Below the pieces are notes generated by a model. It was not told the DNA's origin and ran no database searches. It was given only the letters and a program-made list of their open reading frames with translations. A stretch of 64,000 bases of DNA from Acanthacorydalis orientalis (Eukaryota; Arthropoda; Insecta; Megaloptera; Corydalidae), in the NCBI GenBank assembly GCA_034766995.1, contig CM068316.1:9465200-9529199 (forward strand), written 5' to 3'. Position numbers and translations under genes: made by a program. Below, one piece after another: positions 50,433 through 62,792 of this stretch (its first letter is position 1; the number at the start of each line of letters is the position of its first letter).

Positions 50433-53339
50433 ACCGTTAGTCAAATATGGTAAAGAAAACAAATATTCATGTAAAAAAATCAATTTTTGAATAGATTTCT
50501 ATATAATATGCAATTTACTAAAGATATTCAAAATTATAATTTATTTTTACAATCTAATGATACCTCCAAATGACAAAAATTGTACTCATTCATGAATTAC
50601 GCTCCAATTATGCTCCAAAAATTGCTAAATTTTGTGATATTTGGGGTAATAATACTTGTTTTTTTTTAATTTTCAAGTATAATAAATTATGAATTAATAA
50701 TCTGTGCTGTTTGTGAACATTATCGAACCACAATTTAAATTTTAGAGCACCATCAACAGCAATCTAACGATTTATTGCATCAAAGCATTTTAATACAAAT
50801 CATTTATCATTTCTGAAACGAAACTAAAACGTTTCTTGTCACTTATTGTAATTTTTTGATAACTTTCTTATTTAAAGCCTATATTAACCAAAATTATAAA
50901 AAAATCGTGAAAAATGTATATGTTTATAAGTCTAAAAAAAGTGTACAGTAAAAAAGGCTAATTTTTTGTTAATTCATACTTTTAACTAAATAAGGCAAAT
51001 TTGAGCGAAAACAAAATGTTAAAAATTAAACCGTTTTGTACAAACAATGAATTACATTAAACTGAGTGCACTGACTAAAAATATTAATAATAAAAAAATA
51101 CATTTATAATTCTACAATCTCTGATTATCATATTAAATACATTTTGAAGTAAGTACATTTACATAATGCAATAAACATGAGTAATTATCTTAAAATATAA
51201 AATAGTTTTCATTTATTTTCAAATTAAGATGTTTCAGATATTTGTGACTTAAAGTATTAAACTATATTCTGCTTTAATGTTGTTTCGTTGGTAGTCGATT
51301 TTGAATACAAATTGAAAAAATTTAAGTACCATCTAATTATTATCGTAAAATAATAATATATTATTTCAATGACTTTTACATAATAATAAAATATCACTTA
51401 TTGCAAATGCACTATCGTTAAATCATATCTACTTCCCAACTAAACACTCACTGAATAAAAACAATAAGATTCTGATTAAAGTATTGTTCGAATATTAAGT
51501 ACCTCTGTGTTTAATTACAATAACGTGACTTCGAACACGTATTAAAACACAATTTTGTTTTAACAATAAAAATATAGATGTTTGAGAAGACATTGACTAT
51601 TTTTTCAAATATTTTATGATAAGTATTTAAAATTCTCACATGCTTAGTATGCTTCTTAGACTAAATTTAGAATACAAAAAAATATATAAATGAAATGCAT
51701 GTTATTCCAGAGGCTCGAAATGATAAAATTAGATCAGGTTTCTACAACAGTAAATAATTCTAAATATAAATTGCTATTGGAAGGAATGTGAAGTGTCATT
51801 TATTTTAATAAATTTCGTTAATATAAATTAATCCTTAATATAATTCATTTTTCAAGATTACATACATACATATATATATCATTATTTTTGATATATTTTT
51901 ATAATGCAGGGGGGATCTGCCCCATGCTCGTCGTGCAAAGAACCAAATACAATGTTAAAATATGTAATAATTTTTTTACTCTAAAGCTTCAGTGAATACA
52001 ATACTTTAATAATTTTTTTATCAGTTTTACACTGAAATCGTATACACTCTTTCGTTGTACACCTTGAGAAATATGTGACTGAAGTCAAAAAATCAGAACA
52101 GAGGCCACGTGATCTTCTTCAATAAATCAGAACACAAAAAAATTCCAAAAAGTGTGCACGGGACTGCTTTTTAATTATACAGAGTTGCTTAAAAACTATA
52201 TATATATATAATGATTATTTGTAGGTTACCATGGATACAATCCATATATTATTTTTATCTCTCTATCAGCTAATCAGAACACGAATAAACCACTATGCGA
52301 TGACGATGACTGTTTTGATTTTTATTAATAGAGATATATATAAAAAATTAAATTAAAATTGACATATGAAACATATTATTAAGACAGGATTCAACTGATA
52401 ATATTTTCATAAATCAAAATTAAAATATAATATAAATCACAATCCAGAAAAAAGTTTTATATTTCTCATATTTGTTCGTTTTGAATGAGTAATAATTATG
52501 CTTTGTATAATATTTTTTTTTGTTTAAACATGTAATTTTAGTTGAAAATGAAATTCAGTTTTTTCAAAAATTCTAGTACAACCGATCATAGTAGAATGTT
52601 TCTTCCAAAGATGATACTGCGAAATCATTCAACATTTACTTGAATAATGAAATGTGTGAGTACGAAAAATTGCAAATGAAGAAACTAAGGATTGATTTTT
52701 TTACATCTTAATAGTTTGAAGATAATGGCAGAGATAACTTAATACTAGAACAATGTGCGATCACGGGTATAAAAACATAATTATAATTTAAGAAGTAAAA
52801 TATTTACATTTTATAGAAAAAATGAAAAAGGTAATAGTAACGGACAGAAATTATTAGAATTCTACAATGATATCTAATAATTTTAAACAGAAAATATAAG
52901 GAAATGCTACAAAAAAAAGTACATATATGAATAATAATAGATGAAGTGCAATTGACTCTGTCGTCTGCAGTATAATACAAAGAATCGATTAATTTAATTA
53001 CAGGAGAATGAAGTGAATCGATATATTCACTCTGTTTTATACAAGTAAAAGGCAGGAAAAAAAATGTTGAAAAAAGTATACATAAATCGATAAATAAAGA
53101 AAATGAATCCTTTGTATGAATAAAATGAATATAAAAACAACCAAAGAAATATCCAATAACAAAATATTTATGACAAAAATAGTAATTTTAATAATTTTGT
53201 TTACTAAATAAACGTTTTTACTTCCATGTAAAATTATTATAAAACACTATAAAGATTATAAATTGTAATTTAAATTAAATATACGTACTAAATGATTTTT
53301 AAACTCTAAACACATACAATAAAGGTTTTTATAATGGAT
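50433..53339. other. AT-rich stretch without recognised genes
   Basis: Only the GC hairpin at 51906 and a loosely repeated AATCAGAAC motif (about 52100-52280) stand out. Confidence 0.4.
51906..51923. other. GC-rich mini-hairpin
   Basis: GCAGGGGGGATCTGCCCC is an isolated GC-rich inverted pair, followed by ATGCTCGTCGTGC. It resembles the island at 36193-36252. Confidence 0.35.
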
Positions 53340-53854
53340 TTTTTATGGAATGGAATATTTTGTGTAAATGCTTCCGCATTGTATCATCATTTACTTTGAA
53401 CAATTCTGCAAGCTGTTGACACGTTAAACTGGAATTTCTTTCAGTGTCTCCAATTCGTCGATATTTAAATTTGATGGTCTGCCTTATCTAGTCTCGTCTT
53501 CAATAGATTCATCCCCGGCAGAAATTTTTTTAAACCATCTCTGGGCCGTTATTGATGTAATTGTATTTTCTCCAAACGCAGTACAAATTTTTTTGCAGTT
53601 TCTGTAGCGTTAGTCCCAAGTTTAAATTCATAAAGCAAACACGCACGTATTACACTATTTTTCACATACATTTTTTAGGGTTAGAATTATTTTTTAAATT
53701 AAAGTTAACAGTTCGGGATTCATTCAACAATTAACAGTAAAACAGATGCTAATATAAATGATAAACAATTCTCAATTTTATCTGATAACAAGTGTTAACA
53801 ATTCTTGGAATTATTGTACGTTAGAACAACGACAGAACTTTATTGATTACCTAA
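53340..53854 (-). mobile_element. Mariner element, family J (truncated)
   Basis: On the minus strand the element starts at about 53854 with TTAGGTAATCAATAAAGTTC, a mariner-like terminal repeat beside TA. It runs through a leader into a transposase N-terminal pseudogene (53370-53672). The 3' half and a clear second terminus are missing; AAAGGTTTTTATAATGG near 53330 is a weak candidate. Confidence 0.7.
53341..53672 (-). pseudogene. Mariner transposase DNA-binding domain pseudogene
   Basis: The ATG at 53672 is followed by IRACLLYEFKLGTNATETAK. After a one-base loss come ICTAFGEN and then QRWFKKISAGDESIEDET. An in-frame TAA precedes GRPSNLNIDELE. After a second shift the frame reads QQLAELFKVNDDTMRKHLHK. 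These are the two helix-turn-helix halves of a mariner transposase. Two frameshifts and one stop make it a pseudogene, and the catalytic domain is absent. Confidence 0.9.
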
Positions 53855-53992
53855 TATATATAAATTGTCTGTGTTCATGTATTTTTTATTTATGCATGTC
53901 AACATATAAAAATGAAACTCATTAAACTCATTGAAGACGAAAAAAATCTCTTCAAGAAAGATCAGTCATTCTAAAACACAAATACATATTTT

Positions 53993-54451
53993 ATGTGTAC
54001 GTTCGTACATAAATTCATCTATTATACACGTCCATTGTCTGAATCCCATTTCCTCGAAATAAATATATCCGAGTGCGATATAATTATCATTCGATCTATT
54101 TTAAATCATCCATGGCTGGAATATCCGGGAATATCGGGTGCACGAACCGATTTCGTCAACATATCTCGTACAGAGTATATCGAAAACGAAGCCGAACAAG
54201 CGTACAACACCGGATGTATCGTGAAGAATGCATGTACTCTGTCTCCTAAACGTCATTCTATTTATAAACGTAGTCAGTGCGTCGCGACCAGTCTGGAATA
54301 CTTAGCTAGGGGTGGCGCTGCACAAGACCGACACACGTACTTATTCGTTTTGCCTACTAGACACATTTTACCGCAGGACTTATTTCTGACTCACGTCGAA
54401 TATAAATACAACAAAGGCGTGCACGAACCACTGATACTTAAAGTGAAATAA
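53993..54451 (+). CDS. Unrecognised 152-codon open frame, candidate exon or single-exon gene
   Basis: This is the longest open frame in the window, and its base composition is unlike its flanks. From about 54060 to 54460 it is near 45% G+C, with many CpG-containing codons, whereas flanks are mostly below 25%. The predicted product ends in LILKVK and has Cys near residues 28, 75, 80 and 96, no obvious signal peptide, and no repeat or membrane segment. I recognise no family. The first 25 codons are AT-rich and may be a chance extension; the real exon could begin near 54050-54070. Candidate poly(A) signals (AATAAA) follow at about 54679-54710, which fits a last exon or short intronless gene. No transposase motif is visible, although the element ending at 53854 lies just upstream. 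Confidence 0.5.
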   Translation: MCTFVHKFIYYTRPLSESHFLEINISECDIIIIRSILNHPWLEYPGISGARTDFVNISRTEYIENEAEQAYNTGCIVKNACTLSPKRHSIYKRSQCVATSLEYLARGGAAQDRHTYLFVLPTRHILPQDLFLTHVEYKYNKGVHEPLILKVK

Positions 54452-55251
54452 TAATGACACATTCTGTACGTGTCGCGTACGCCGGCTATTTATTATTAGG
54501 TATAAAAACATATTTTTTCCGAATCGGTATGTTGAAATAGTAATAGTTTTTTAGAATTTAATTAACCCGCTCTCATTCAACAAACAAATCTTTTTATTCG
54601 TCCACTACGAAGCTGTAATAACTGAATAGCTAAAATATGGATAAACAATTATTTAGAATCTAAACCACAGACAAGTCTCAATAAAATATATAATTATGAA
54701 TCACCAAATAAAAGTATAAGAATATGAAAATATATTACAATACATTCGGTTTTTTATTATTTTCTATAAAGATTTACTTATTCAGTATTAGAAAAAAATA
54801 TTCACTGTTACTACAAAATCTGTTTGAAATTAATTTGCTGCATTACTTATCTGCAACAATCTTTCTATTTTTTTTATTGTTTTTTTATTGACATTTAGAA
54901 CCGATACGCATCGATTATCAAGCTGCATCGATTGATACAGACCAACAATGTGACAAACTAAAATTGCAAATTCATTCTGCATTGCGACACGAATGTTTTT
55001 TTTTGTGATTGCTTCATATTCTGAGTCAGTAACTCTACATTTAAGCTTTGACTAAACATTGCCATTATTGCATTGTAACATACAATTTTGACATTTGATT
55101 ATTTATTAAATCAGTTCTTCTCTTCACTCTTGTATATTTTATATTATAAATGAGAAATATCTCGGATCTGACGAAAAAATAACTTTATATCTTTAGTGGA
55201 CGATTGAAACAGATTTAAATCTTAGTGTTAATATAACCTGACACTTATTTA

Positions 55252-55774
55252 TTAATTTGGTAGGAAAATAATTGCGGTTTTTGTTTTCTGAATTTTAAAT
55301 ATTATTTTTTTCAATGAAGGTGTTATTTCATCGTGCTTATGTTAATATTATTTTAAAGTGCATTTTAGTAATATCAACTTTGTTTCAAATTGTACTAATG
55401 GATTAAAAATGGAAAAGAACCAAATAAGAGCAATTTTTTGTAAGAGTTCAAAACGAGTGATGAAACAGCACTGTTCGTAAACTAAATGATGCTTTTGGTG
55501 TGGGTACTGTTAAGGAATTTACGGTGTAATGGTGGTTCTAAAAATTTCGTGCTGGGGACAAGACCCTTGAAAATGAAGAAAGTCGTAGGTGTCCTTCTTC
55601 AGTTCATAACGGCCAACTAAAGGCGTTAGTTGAATCAGAACCACGAATAACAATTCGAGAGCTTGCACAAAAGTTTAGTCGCTAGTCATCCAACAGTTCT
55701 GGAACACTTAAAACAGCTAAAAAAATCAAAAAAGCTTAACTGCATGAACCGCTATTATTTTTCTAACAACCTAA
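55252..55774 (+). mobile_element. Mariner family A, HTH-only deletion derivative (copy 2)
   Basis: TTAATTTGGTAGGAAAATAA on the left pairs with a right end ATTATTTTTCTAACAACCTA A. From the ATG at 55409 it reads MEKNQIRAIF. FTV*WWF follows, with the same TAA in place of Gln as copy 1, then FRAGD, QLKALVESEPRITIRELAQ and HLKQLKKSKKL. The sequence then jumps to the 3' end, deleting the catalytic domain. Confidence 0.9.
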
Positions 55775-55920
55775 TATTTTAAATACATAGTAAAACGTTG
55801 AAAATATAATCCTTTGGTGTTGATTTTAATATCAATTTTTTTGACAAGTAGTTTTAGTATACAATTATAAACAACGAGAAGAGAAAAATTATAAAGAGAA
55901 AATAAAATAAATAGATGGAA

Positions 55921-56110
55921 CGTTTTTCATTCCTTCACAAACTACAAAAAACTTTCAATCGAAAATGTTCAATGATTGATTTTTGATCAATTTCATTATT
56001 AAATATGCGTATTTCAATGGCGATGCAATCATTATTGGAAAATATAGGAATTATAATAAAATTGATCACAAATACAATTCATATAAAAAATAAATATTTT
56101 TTATGGGAAC
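55921..56110. mobile_element. MITE family D copy
   Basis: CGTTTTTCATTCCTTCACAA ACTACAAAAAAC starts it. The core ATGCGTATTTCAATGGCGAT GCAATCATTATTGG is shared in inverted form with other copies. Confidence 0.5.
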
Positions 56111-56263
56111 AACTAAAATAACCATTTTCTGCATTCTAAACTCAAATCATTTTTTTTAGTACCCCAATATTAACAACTCTAGGCTAGTATCATTAGACAC
56201 ATCTTCTGAAAATTTACTCTCAACATTTTTCATTTTGTAAAGTTTCAAACGAACTGATGTTTC

Positions 56264-56405
56264 TTTACTTGAACACTCCGAGGATGATAGCATCGTCATT
56301 AAAATTAAAAAATAGAAAAATAGAAAATGATCAATAATCTACTATTGAATATTTTTGATTCAATTTTCTTCCAATTTATGGAGTGAGTAGAAACTGTATT
56401 TGTAG
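56264..56405. mobile_element. MITE family D copy (diverged)
   Basis: GGATGATAGCATCGTCATTA AAATT and TACTATTGAATATTTTTGAT match the family core. The end motif is poorly preserved. Confidence 0.4.
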
Positions 56406-56539
56406 AAGAAAGCCTTTTATAAATTTTATATTTTTTACTTGTTTATTTATATTGTTAGGAATCATTTTATTTTTTCGTTTGCTTTTTCCCTTTTACAATT
56501 AATTTTTTTCTGGATGTTTATTTAATATACAAGTTTTTT

Positions 56540-56745
56540 TTATTTTGTCGTTCCTAATCTGTTTGTAATTTTCATTATTTAAAACAACAGCCGAATTCAT
56601 TGTAAGATATTGCCTTTAATTTCTGCTCTAAGCTTTTATCGATTTTTGTTGTCTTGTTATAGTATTCTAATGAAGTGGATTTAAAATTTTTATGAATACA
56701 AAAAGTCATGCGATGCCAGATTGGACAAATAAGGAGCGAGTTAGT
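56540..56745 (-). pseudogene. Mariner transposase C-terminal fragment
   Basis: The minus strand reads APYLSNLASHDFLYS, a decayed form of the PPYSPDLAPxDFxLF block carrying the third catalytic Asp. KF*IHF follows. After a frameshift comes KSLEQKLKAISYNEFGCCFK, which matches the ELKAIPKxxFxxCFxxW tail of mariner transposases. Several stops and shifts are present. The rest of the element was not found. Confidence 0.75.
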
Positions 56746-56770
56746 GTTATGGTCATGTTTTGGATTTAAT

Positions 56771-56812
56771 TCTCTCTCTCTCTCTTTCTCTGTGTCTCTC
56801 TACAAATAAGAA
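56771..56812. repeat. (CT)n microsatellite
   Basis: CTCTCTCTCTCTTTCTCTGT and a further CTCTC run, adjoining the mariner fragment. Confidence 0.9.
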
Positions 56813-57671
56813 ATATCAGGATATATTGTCATGATACAAAAACTATTTATCTGATCATAAATTAGTTCGTTTCTTTCGATTGTTTATCAGGTCTTCATAA
56901 AATTTCAATATAGCGTCTGATTAACAGTCTAGCCTAGTAATTAGTTGTCTTTGTATGAAGCATCCCCGCAAGAAGCCATAAAACGTTGCTCCACCACTAA
57001 ACAATAATCCCCAATTCGAAATACTTTAATTCTTTTTCAGATAAGGTGTTGGGCATTACAGTACAAGGAGCTTAATGATTTTTTTGGTTATACAAGATAA
57101 TGCTATATCATTCATTATCTTGTAAATATATTCAGTAAAACAAGATTATGATAAGCAAATCATGACAATAAAAGAAAACGACGAGATTGGATTTAATCTT
57201 TGATCGAGATATTCTTGATTTATTTAACACGTTCGCAGACGGTTAATGAATATGCAGTATTTTTACTTTGCTCTGGTGAGTCACCACTTCATACGCAGTA
57301 TATTTTCTTTCTTTAATTTTTATAGCCAAAACGATAGAAAAACTTATAAGTAAAATTACCTATCTAGTCTACGTTCATCATACATAAAAAAAATTCAAAT
57401 CCCGTCTTTCTATCCAAATCTCCCATCTCAATTCTACACTGAAAAGTTATAACAAGCGTCAATACTGAATTTGCAATATTGTTTTGTTGAAGCTTTCATA
57501 CTACAATTGAAAAGGTGTCATTCTATGCGGACAGTTTAATTTTGCGATAGAGTTTTATAATAAACGTGCCAAAAAGAAGTTGGTATAAGCAGTAGTTAGT
57601 TCATATATGAAGTGTAATTTACAATTTCATATCTTTATTGTTTTATTTTTACCATAAACTTTTTATTTATA

Positions 57672-57819
57672 GGGTTAAAATATGGATTCATTCAAGAGAC
57701 AGGCTAAAAGAGTACGACGTGTGGTTTATTCTTGTATATGTTTTCTAGTATTGTTTTTCTGGAAATATTTGCTTATCTATACAGGGGAGTATTTTCGTTT
57801 TTTCCATGATAATTTTTAG
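57672..57819 (+). CDS. Candidate short coding exon with N-terminal signal anchor
   Basis: An acceptor-like sequence (TTTTTATTTATAG, AG at 57671-57672) precedes an ATG at 57682 in good context (AAAATATGG). The frame runs 45 codons to TAG. It starts MDSFKRQAKRVRRVV, a basic N-terminus, followed by a hydrophobic run (residues about 14-33, CICFLVLFFWKYLL). This is the layout of a type II signal anchor, as at the N-terminus of Golgi enzymes. A weak donor (GGA|GTATTT near 57787) would splice it onward. It could instead be a standalone micropeptide or chance. Confidence 0.3.
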
Positions 57820-58410
57820 TATATTGAATTTTTGTTATCATGAACAATATATTATTGAAGTAATTGTTTGAATATGGATTTTTTTATTAAGTTTTCATAA
57901 TATTTCGATTTTTTTTCATATCTATATATATACTACTTATGTAGTACGTAGCACCGTTAGTAGTTTAATAATTCACACCACAATAGCACTAAATTGACAG
58001 TGGCTGATTCACCCAATGGAAGAAATAAATACTGTGAGACAACACTCCTAATACAGTATTTCTTTTTTCATATGAATATGCTCTTGGTGTCTAAATGTAA
58101 GATGTATCAAAAAGCTCTTGTCAAATTTCATCTAACAAAAATTGAAATTAAATTTATGGAGAGTGATCATATCAACATCCTACGCAAATTCAGACCGTCC
58201 ATAACATGTTAAACAAAACATAGTAAGCATTTTATATTTCATACTTTAACTTTTTTTTTGCGAATCATACTGAAAAGTACAGGATTCATCTCATATGTAC
58301 AGTGAATTCAAAATCTCCAAAGTTAGAAGATTTTTTATAAATTTTACATTACAAACGTATACACATTTCTGCTTCTGATTTTTTGTCAAAATGAACCAAA
58401 TCATTTCAAA

Positions 58411-58413
58411 GAG

Positions 58414-58442
<29 letters not shown>
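58411..58442. repeat. (TA)n array
   Basis: About 30 bp of TA. Confidence 0.93.
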
Positions 58443-58444
<2 letters not shown>

Positions 58445-58613
58445 TTACATTATACTATTAACCATTATCATTTACATCCCGTTGGAATTTAAACAAGCCT
58501 TATAATTAATTTATTCTTTGAAAAAATCACTGTTTAATTAAATAAAAGATCATATTACATAAAGAAAATGATTAAAATAAAATAGACATTATTAAAATTA
58601 GGTATTTTAATAA

Positions 58614-58616
<3 letters not shown>

Positions 58617-58657
<41 letters not shown>

Positions 58658-58680
58658 AAATGTGTGTATGTATGTGTATA
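58617..58680. repeat. (TA)n(TG)n array
   Basis: About 36 bp of TA then GTGTGTATGTATGTGTATA. Confidence 0.94.
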
Positions 58681-59129
58681 ATATAAAATCAGTGCGCAGT
58701 CTAATAACCAAGAAAAATAGCGAATTAATTAATAATAGTATGAATTTTGACTTGGTTTTATATTAATTGATTCAATCTATGTACAAGTTCAATTCCCTCT
58801 TTTTAACTGTGTTCAACGCTTGGTTGATTCATTAGTTCCGGACTAGAAAACATTCGAATATATTTAGAATGCTTGAAGAAGTGCCTATTAAAGAACAGTT
58901 ATCTTATATTGATATAAAAGTGTAAGACATGACATTTCATATATTATGTACGTGCCCGTCAACGAAAATTATATAGGCAAAAAATGAAATTTTAGATGTA
59001 CGAGATTGCATTCATTGTCATTTTTTATGTTATTACATCATGTAATACGTTTTTTACACGATATTAACTTAAATGTCTTTTCGCACTTTTTCAATTAGAT
59101 CATTTTTTTTAATAGAAAATTAAATAAAG

Positions 59130-59171
<42 letters not shown>
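59130..59171. repeat. (TA)n array
   Basis: About 40 bp of TA. Confidence 0.95.
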
Positions 59172-59177
<6 letters not shown>

Positions 59178-60080
59178 CAGTCTCTTCTAAATTATTCTAA
59201 TTTAAACAATCTCGTGCCAAACAAAATTCTAATAAATTTGTAATTCCATTATCACACCTGCTCTTTAGTTTCTGGCTAGACGTATTCATATTTTTTTCGG
59301 AAACGAATTAATATTTTTTTTTGAATATTGATTGTCTTCATTTCTTGCAACATGTTCCACACCATTTCATTTTCATAACCTTCACCTTTTCATTATATCT
59401 ATGTTTACAACCATTTGATTCTTCGTACATTTTCTTATTGTTTGTAATGTATATTTTTCAGGTGCATTTACCAATGTCCATATTTATTGAATCGTTTATT
59501 TTGGCATTCAGAATACATAGTTCACTTTTGTATTTAATAATATCTCTACTTATTTATTTTAGAAGACACTGTCTTGAACTAGCAAATAAACATATAAACC
59601 TATTAAAATTATACATGACAAAAAAAAACTATTTTTAACAAATATTATCGGAACTAAATTATATTTTCAAAACCTGTTTGTTTATTTCAGTAAAATCATT
59701 CATGAGTAATCTGGTACAAATAAATAATAATATTGAAATACTCCTTTTTTTATTAAAAAACATTATTATGCAATTTAATTTAATAATAATAAGACATTTA
59801 AAAATACTTGCTTAAAAAAACAAATTCGGTGGTAGGGATTTTATTAAAGAACAAGATTGTATTTTCTACTGATTTTCCTTAATATATTCTTAAAGTCTTT
59901 CACACAAAAAGGCAATTAATTTCTATAAGCGAAAATAAAATTTATTTCAGGCACAAAAATCTCTAGAAAAACAACATTTATGGAATAGTTTTTATAGTTT
60001 TCTAGTCCATGATCATTGTTACCATGAAAAGAAAAATAAATTGTTCTTTGATTGATCTAGAATTATTATTAAAAAGGTGT

Positions 60081-60300
60081 GTTTCGTAAATGAATTCTTT
60101 TTTCATTATGTGAACCACAAATAAATTCAAATGAAAAATGTCTCAAAAAATTCGACATTATGCTCTAAACACTAACGAAATGCGCATAAACAATGATCGA
60201 TAATGATTTATTGAATATTTTTGTTCAGAAAATTGTGGGATGTAAACAGAAATTATTTGTGAAGGTGAATTTAGTTACATTACAAGAACTGTTTTATGAT
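60081..60300. mobile_element. MITE family D copy (best-preserved right end)
   Basis: The right end, inverted, reads CAGTTCTTGTAATGTAACTA AATTCACCTTCACAAAT, defining the family terminus. The core is AAATGCGCATAAACAATGAT and ATTGAATATTTTTGTTCAGA. There is no coding content. Confidence 0.7.
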
Positions 60301-60977
60301 AAGAGTATAGTTTTATTATAAAAAGTAGTATAAATATAATTTTATTATTAAAAGAAACATTAAAAACAGTGATTGTTAAACAAAAAAAAAGATATCAACA
60401 TACAAATGCTCATTTATAAAAATGATAATTTATATTATATTTTAGATAAATAACAATTTAATGATTTCGGATTCACGCAAAGTAATTAAATACAATGAAA
60501 AACATTTAATAAAGACAATGTTAATTATGAATAATTACATGATTAATTTCAGCTTCTTTTATTAAACAATAATAGAAAAAGTTTAAAAACACCATTCTTA
60601 TATATCAAGTACTAACGATCACATATGACTCCCATAATACATATGTAAAAATAACAAATGTCTGATTTTGTAATTAATTCTTCAAACAGTCGTCATATTA
60701 TGTACTGTTAGAATTTATATACTTTAATGTACATGCAATTCTCGTCTACAAAAATTCGTATGTATAAAATTACTTGAAATTAAGATAGATTAGTGAAATT
60801 TTGGACCAACTGTCTGTTTGTTTACAGTAAAAGATTATCACCAAAGGAAGATTTTTTATATCTCTAATTTTTTATTTATTAATATTCCTATCTAGTAAAA
60901 AATATGAATATCAAGGGCATATAAATCCAATCAAGAGCTTATGATGGAGGGGAAATAATTAAAGAAAAATACGCGCT

Positions 60978-61106
<129 letters not shown>

Positions 61107-61236
61107 CTATCAATACACAGGAGTATTTGAAATTTGTCCTGGTGGTTTTCATCGTTTTGGTTTTTGTGTCTATTTTCCAGCAATAGTTTTGACGAGTGTA
61201 CCATTTTAAATAGATTTTAGAGATTCAAATCTCTAA

Positions 61237-61285
61237 CTGAATATGGCACACGTACTAAAACTAGTAGTAGAGAAACGACATTCAA
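61237..61285. repeat. Interspersed repeat, family G (copy 3, fragment)
   Basis: ATGGCACACGTACTAAAACT AGTAGTAGAGAAACG aligns with ATGGTATTTGTACCGAAACT AGTAGTGGAAAAC at 4608-4640. Confidence 0.5.
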
Positions 61286-61619
61286 GTGATCTAAAAGGAG
61301 GAAAACTATCAACGCGACGAACTAACGGAATCACAAGTAAAAAACGACAATTAAACTTACTTGATATTATATAAATATATTATAAATACTTTTTAATTAT
61401 TAAAAGATGAAGCTTAATTTTATACATAAATTAACACCAAAAAAAATTCAGAGAGATGAGGTAATTAGCTAAATCCTCCATTGATGACAATGTATATTTT
61501 CTAGAATACAAAATATTCTTATTTTTTATAATAGCTGTTTAGTTATGTAACTAAAATTCTTACAGTTTATTATTTTTCATTCCATTGAATTACATACACA
61601 GAAATACATACATATACAA

Positions 61620-61624
<5 letters not shown>

Positions 61625-61679
<55 letters not shown>
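61625..61679. repeat. (TA)n array
   Basis: About 54 bp of TA. Confidence 0.97.
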
Positions 61680-61682
<3 letters not shown>

Positions 61683-61952
61683 AGACTAAATGAAAGAAAT
61701 ATTTTCTAAGAACTACTATAAGGAAACTTGTTATCAAATTTTAGAATTTTATGTGTATATTACGCATACTTATTATGAAGATATTTATTACTTTAAAAAA
61801 TGCACCAGTATTTGCAAAATATACTATAATCTCATATTACACAGGTTATTTATTTTTATTTTCACTTATATGACTTAATGGAGATATCTGTGGTATTTTC
61901 TTATTTATTTTATATTATTTATTGATATTTGATGACATTGAGAATACAATCC

Positions 61953-61994
61953 TTCTCTCTCTCCACCTCAAGAGAGAGGGGTGGAGAGAGAGAG
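61953..61994. other. CT/AG hairpin
   Basis: CTCTCTCTCCACC and GGTGGAGAGAGAGAG are inverted complements around AGAGAGAGG-containing loop sequence. Probably a microsatellite-derived fold-back. Confidence 0.6.
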
Positions 61995-62133
61995 AACGAA
62001 AGAAAGATTAACAAAAATATTTGTTTACTACCATACACTTTCATTTTTAAAAATTCATATCATGCAACAAAACAAACTATTTTTTATTTTTATGCAAATA
62101 TTTAGTTAATGAAATTCATTATTCACTACTTTT

Positions 62134-62136
<3 letters not shown>

Positions 62137-62206
<70 letters not shown>
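62137..62206. repeat. (TA)n array
   Basis: About 68 bp of TA. Confidence 0.97.
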
Positions 62207-62208
<2 letters not shown>

Positions 62209-62617
62209 TATATACATTCATACACACACTAAAATAATTTTTACTGGCTTTAATAGTAGGGCAACCTCCCATCTTGTTTAATTAAAATGCTAATAAAGAA
62301 AAATGTTATTGACATTTTCCATCTTCTTGACTTTTATTACTTTATCCAAAACCTAGATACCAAATATGTTTCTTTTTATTTGTGTGAATTTTTAAATTTT
62401 ATTGTTTAGTTTTTGGTATTTTTCTTCTATTACATTTTAAAGTTCTTGATTTTCTTTTATCAAAAAGAAACCATGCTATATAACTCTAATTGTCAATTAA
62501 TGTTAGTTGCATGTTTAATCAATGTTTGTTGGTATTTTTGTCTGTTTGTGGAGTTATTTCATTTAGGAATTTATTTCAATTTTTAACAGTGATATTTCAG
62601 AAATATAACATTCTTCT

Positions 62618-62792
62618 CAGTGACATGTTATAGCTTCAGGGGGCTCAGGTAAATTTGAATTAAGGGGCCCCATGTACAGTGTTGAATTCAGACATTGATC
62701 TAGTAGAGTTTATAAAAGATTGGTTTGGGATCCCCTTGTTGGTGGGGATTCCAGGTAATTGCCCTTTTTGCCCATAGGATAACATGCCTCTG
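62618..62792. mobile_element. hAT-type MITE, family E (copy 2, inverted)
   Basis: CAGTGACATGTTATAGCTTC and GCCCATAGGATAACATGCC bound about 175 bp that match the copy at 32267 in reverse orientation, including GGGGCCCCATGTACAGTGTT. The flanking 8-mers ATTCTTCT and CTTCTTAT agree at 6 of 8 positions, consistent with an older hAT insertion. Confidence 0.78.

Noticed and set aside
51920..51950. Minus-strand GACGAGCATGGGGCAGATCC resembling tubulin DEHG
   Set aside because: It lies upstream of exon 1 on the wrong side, and no neighbouring tubulin residues match.
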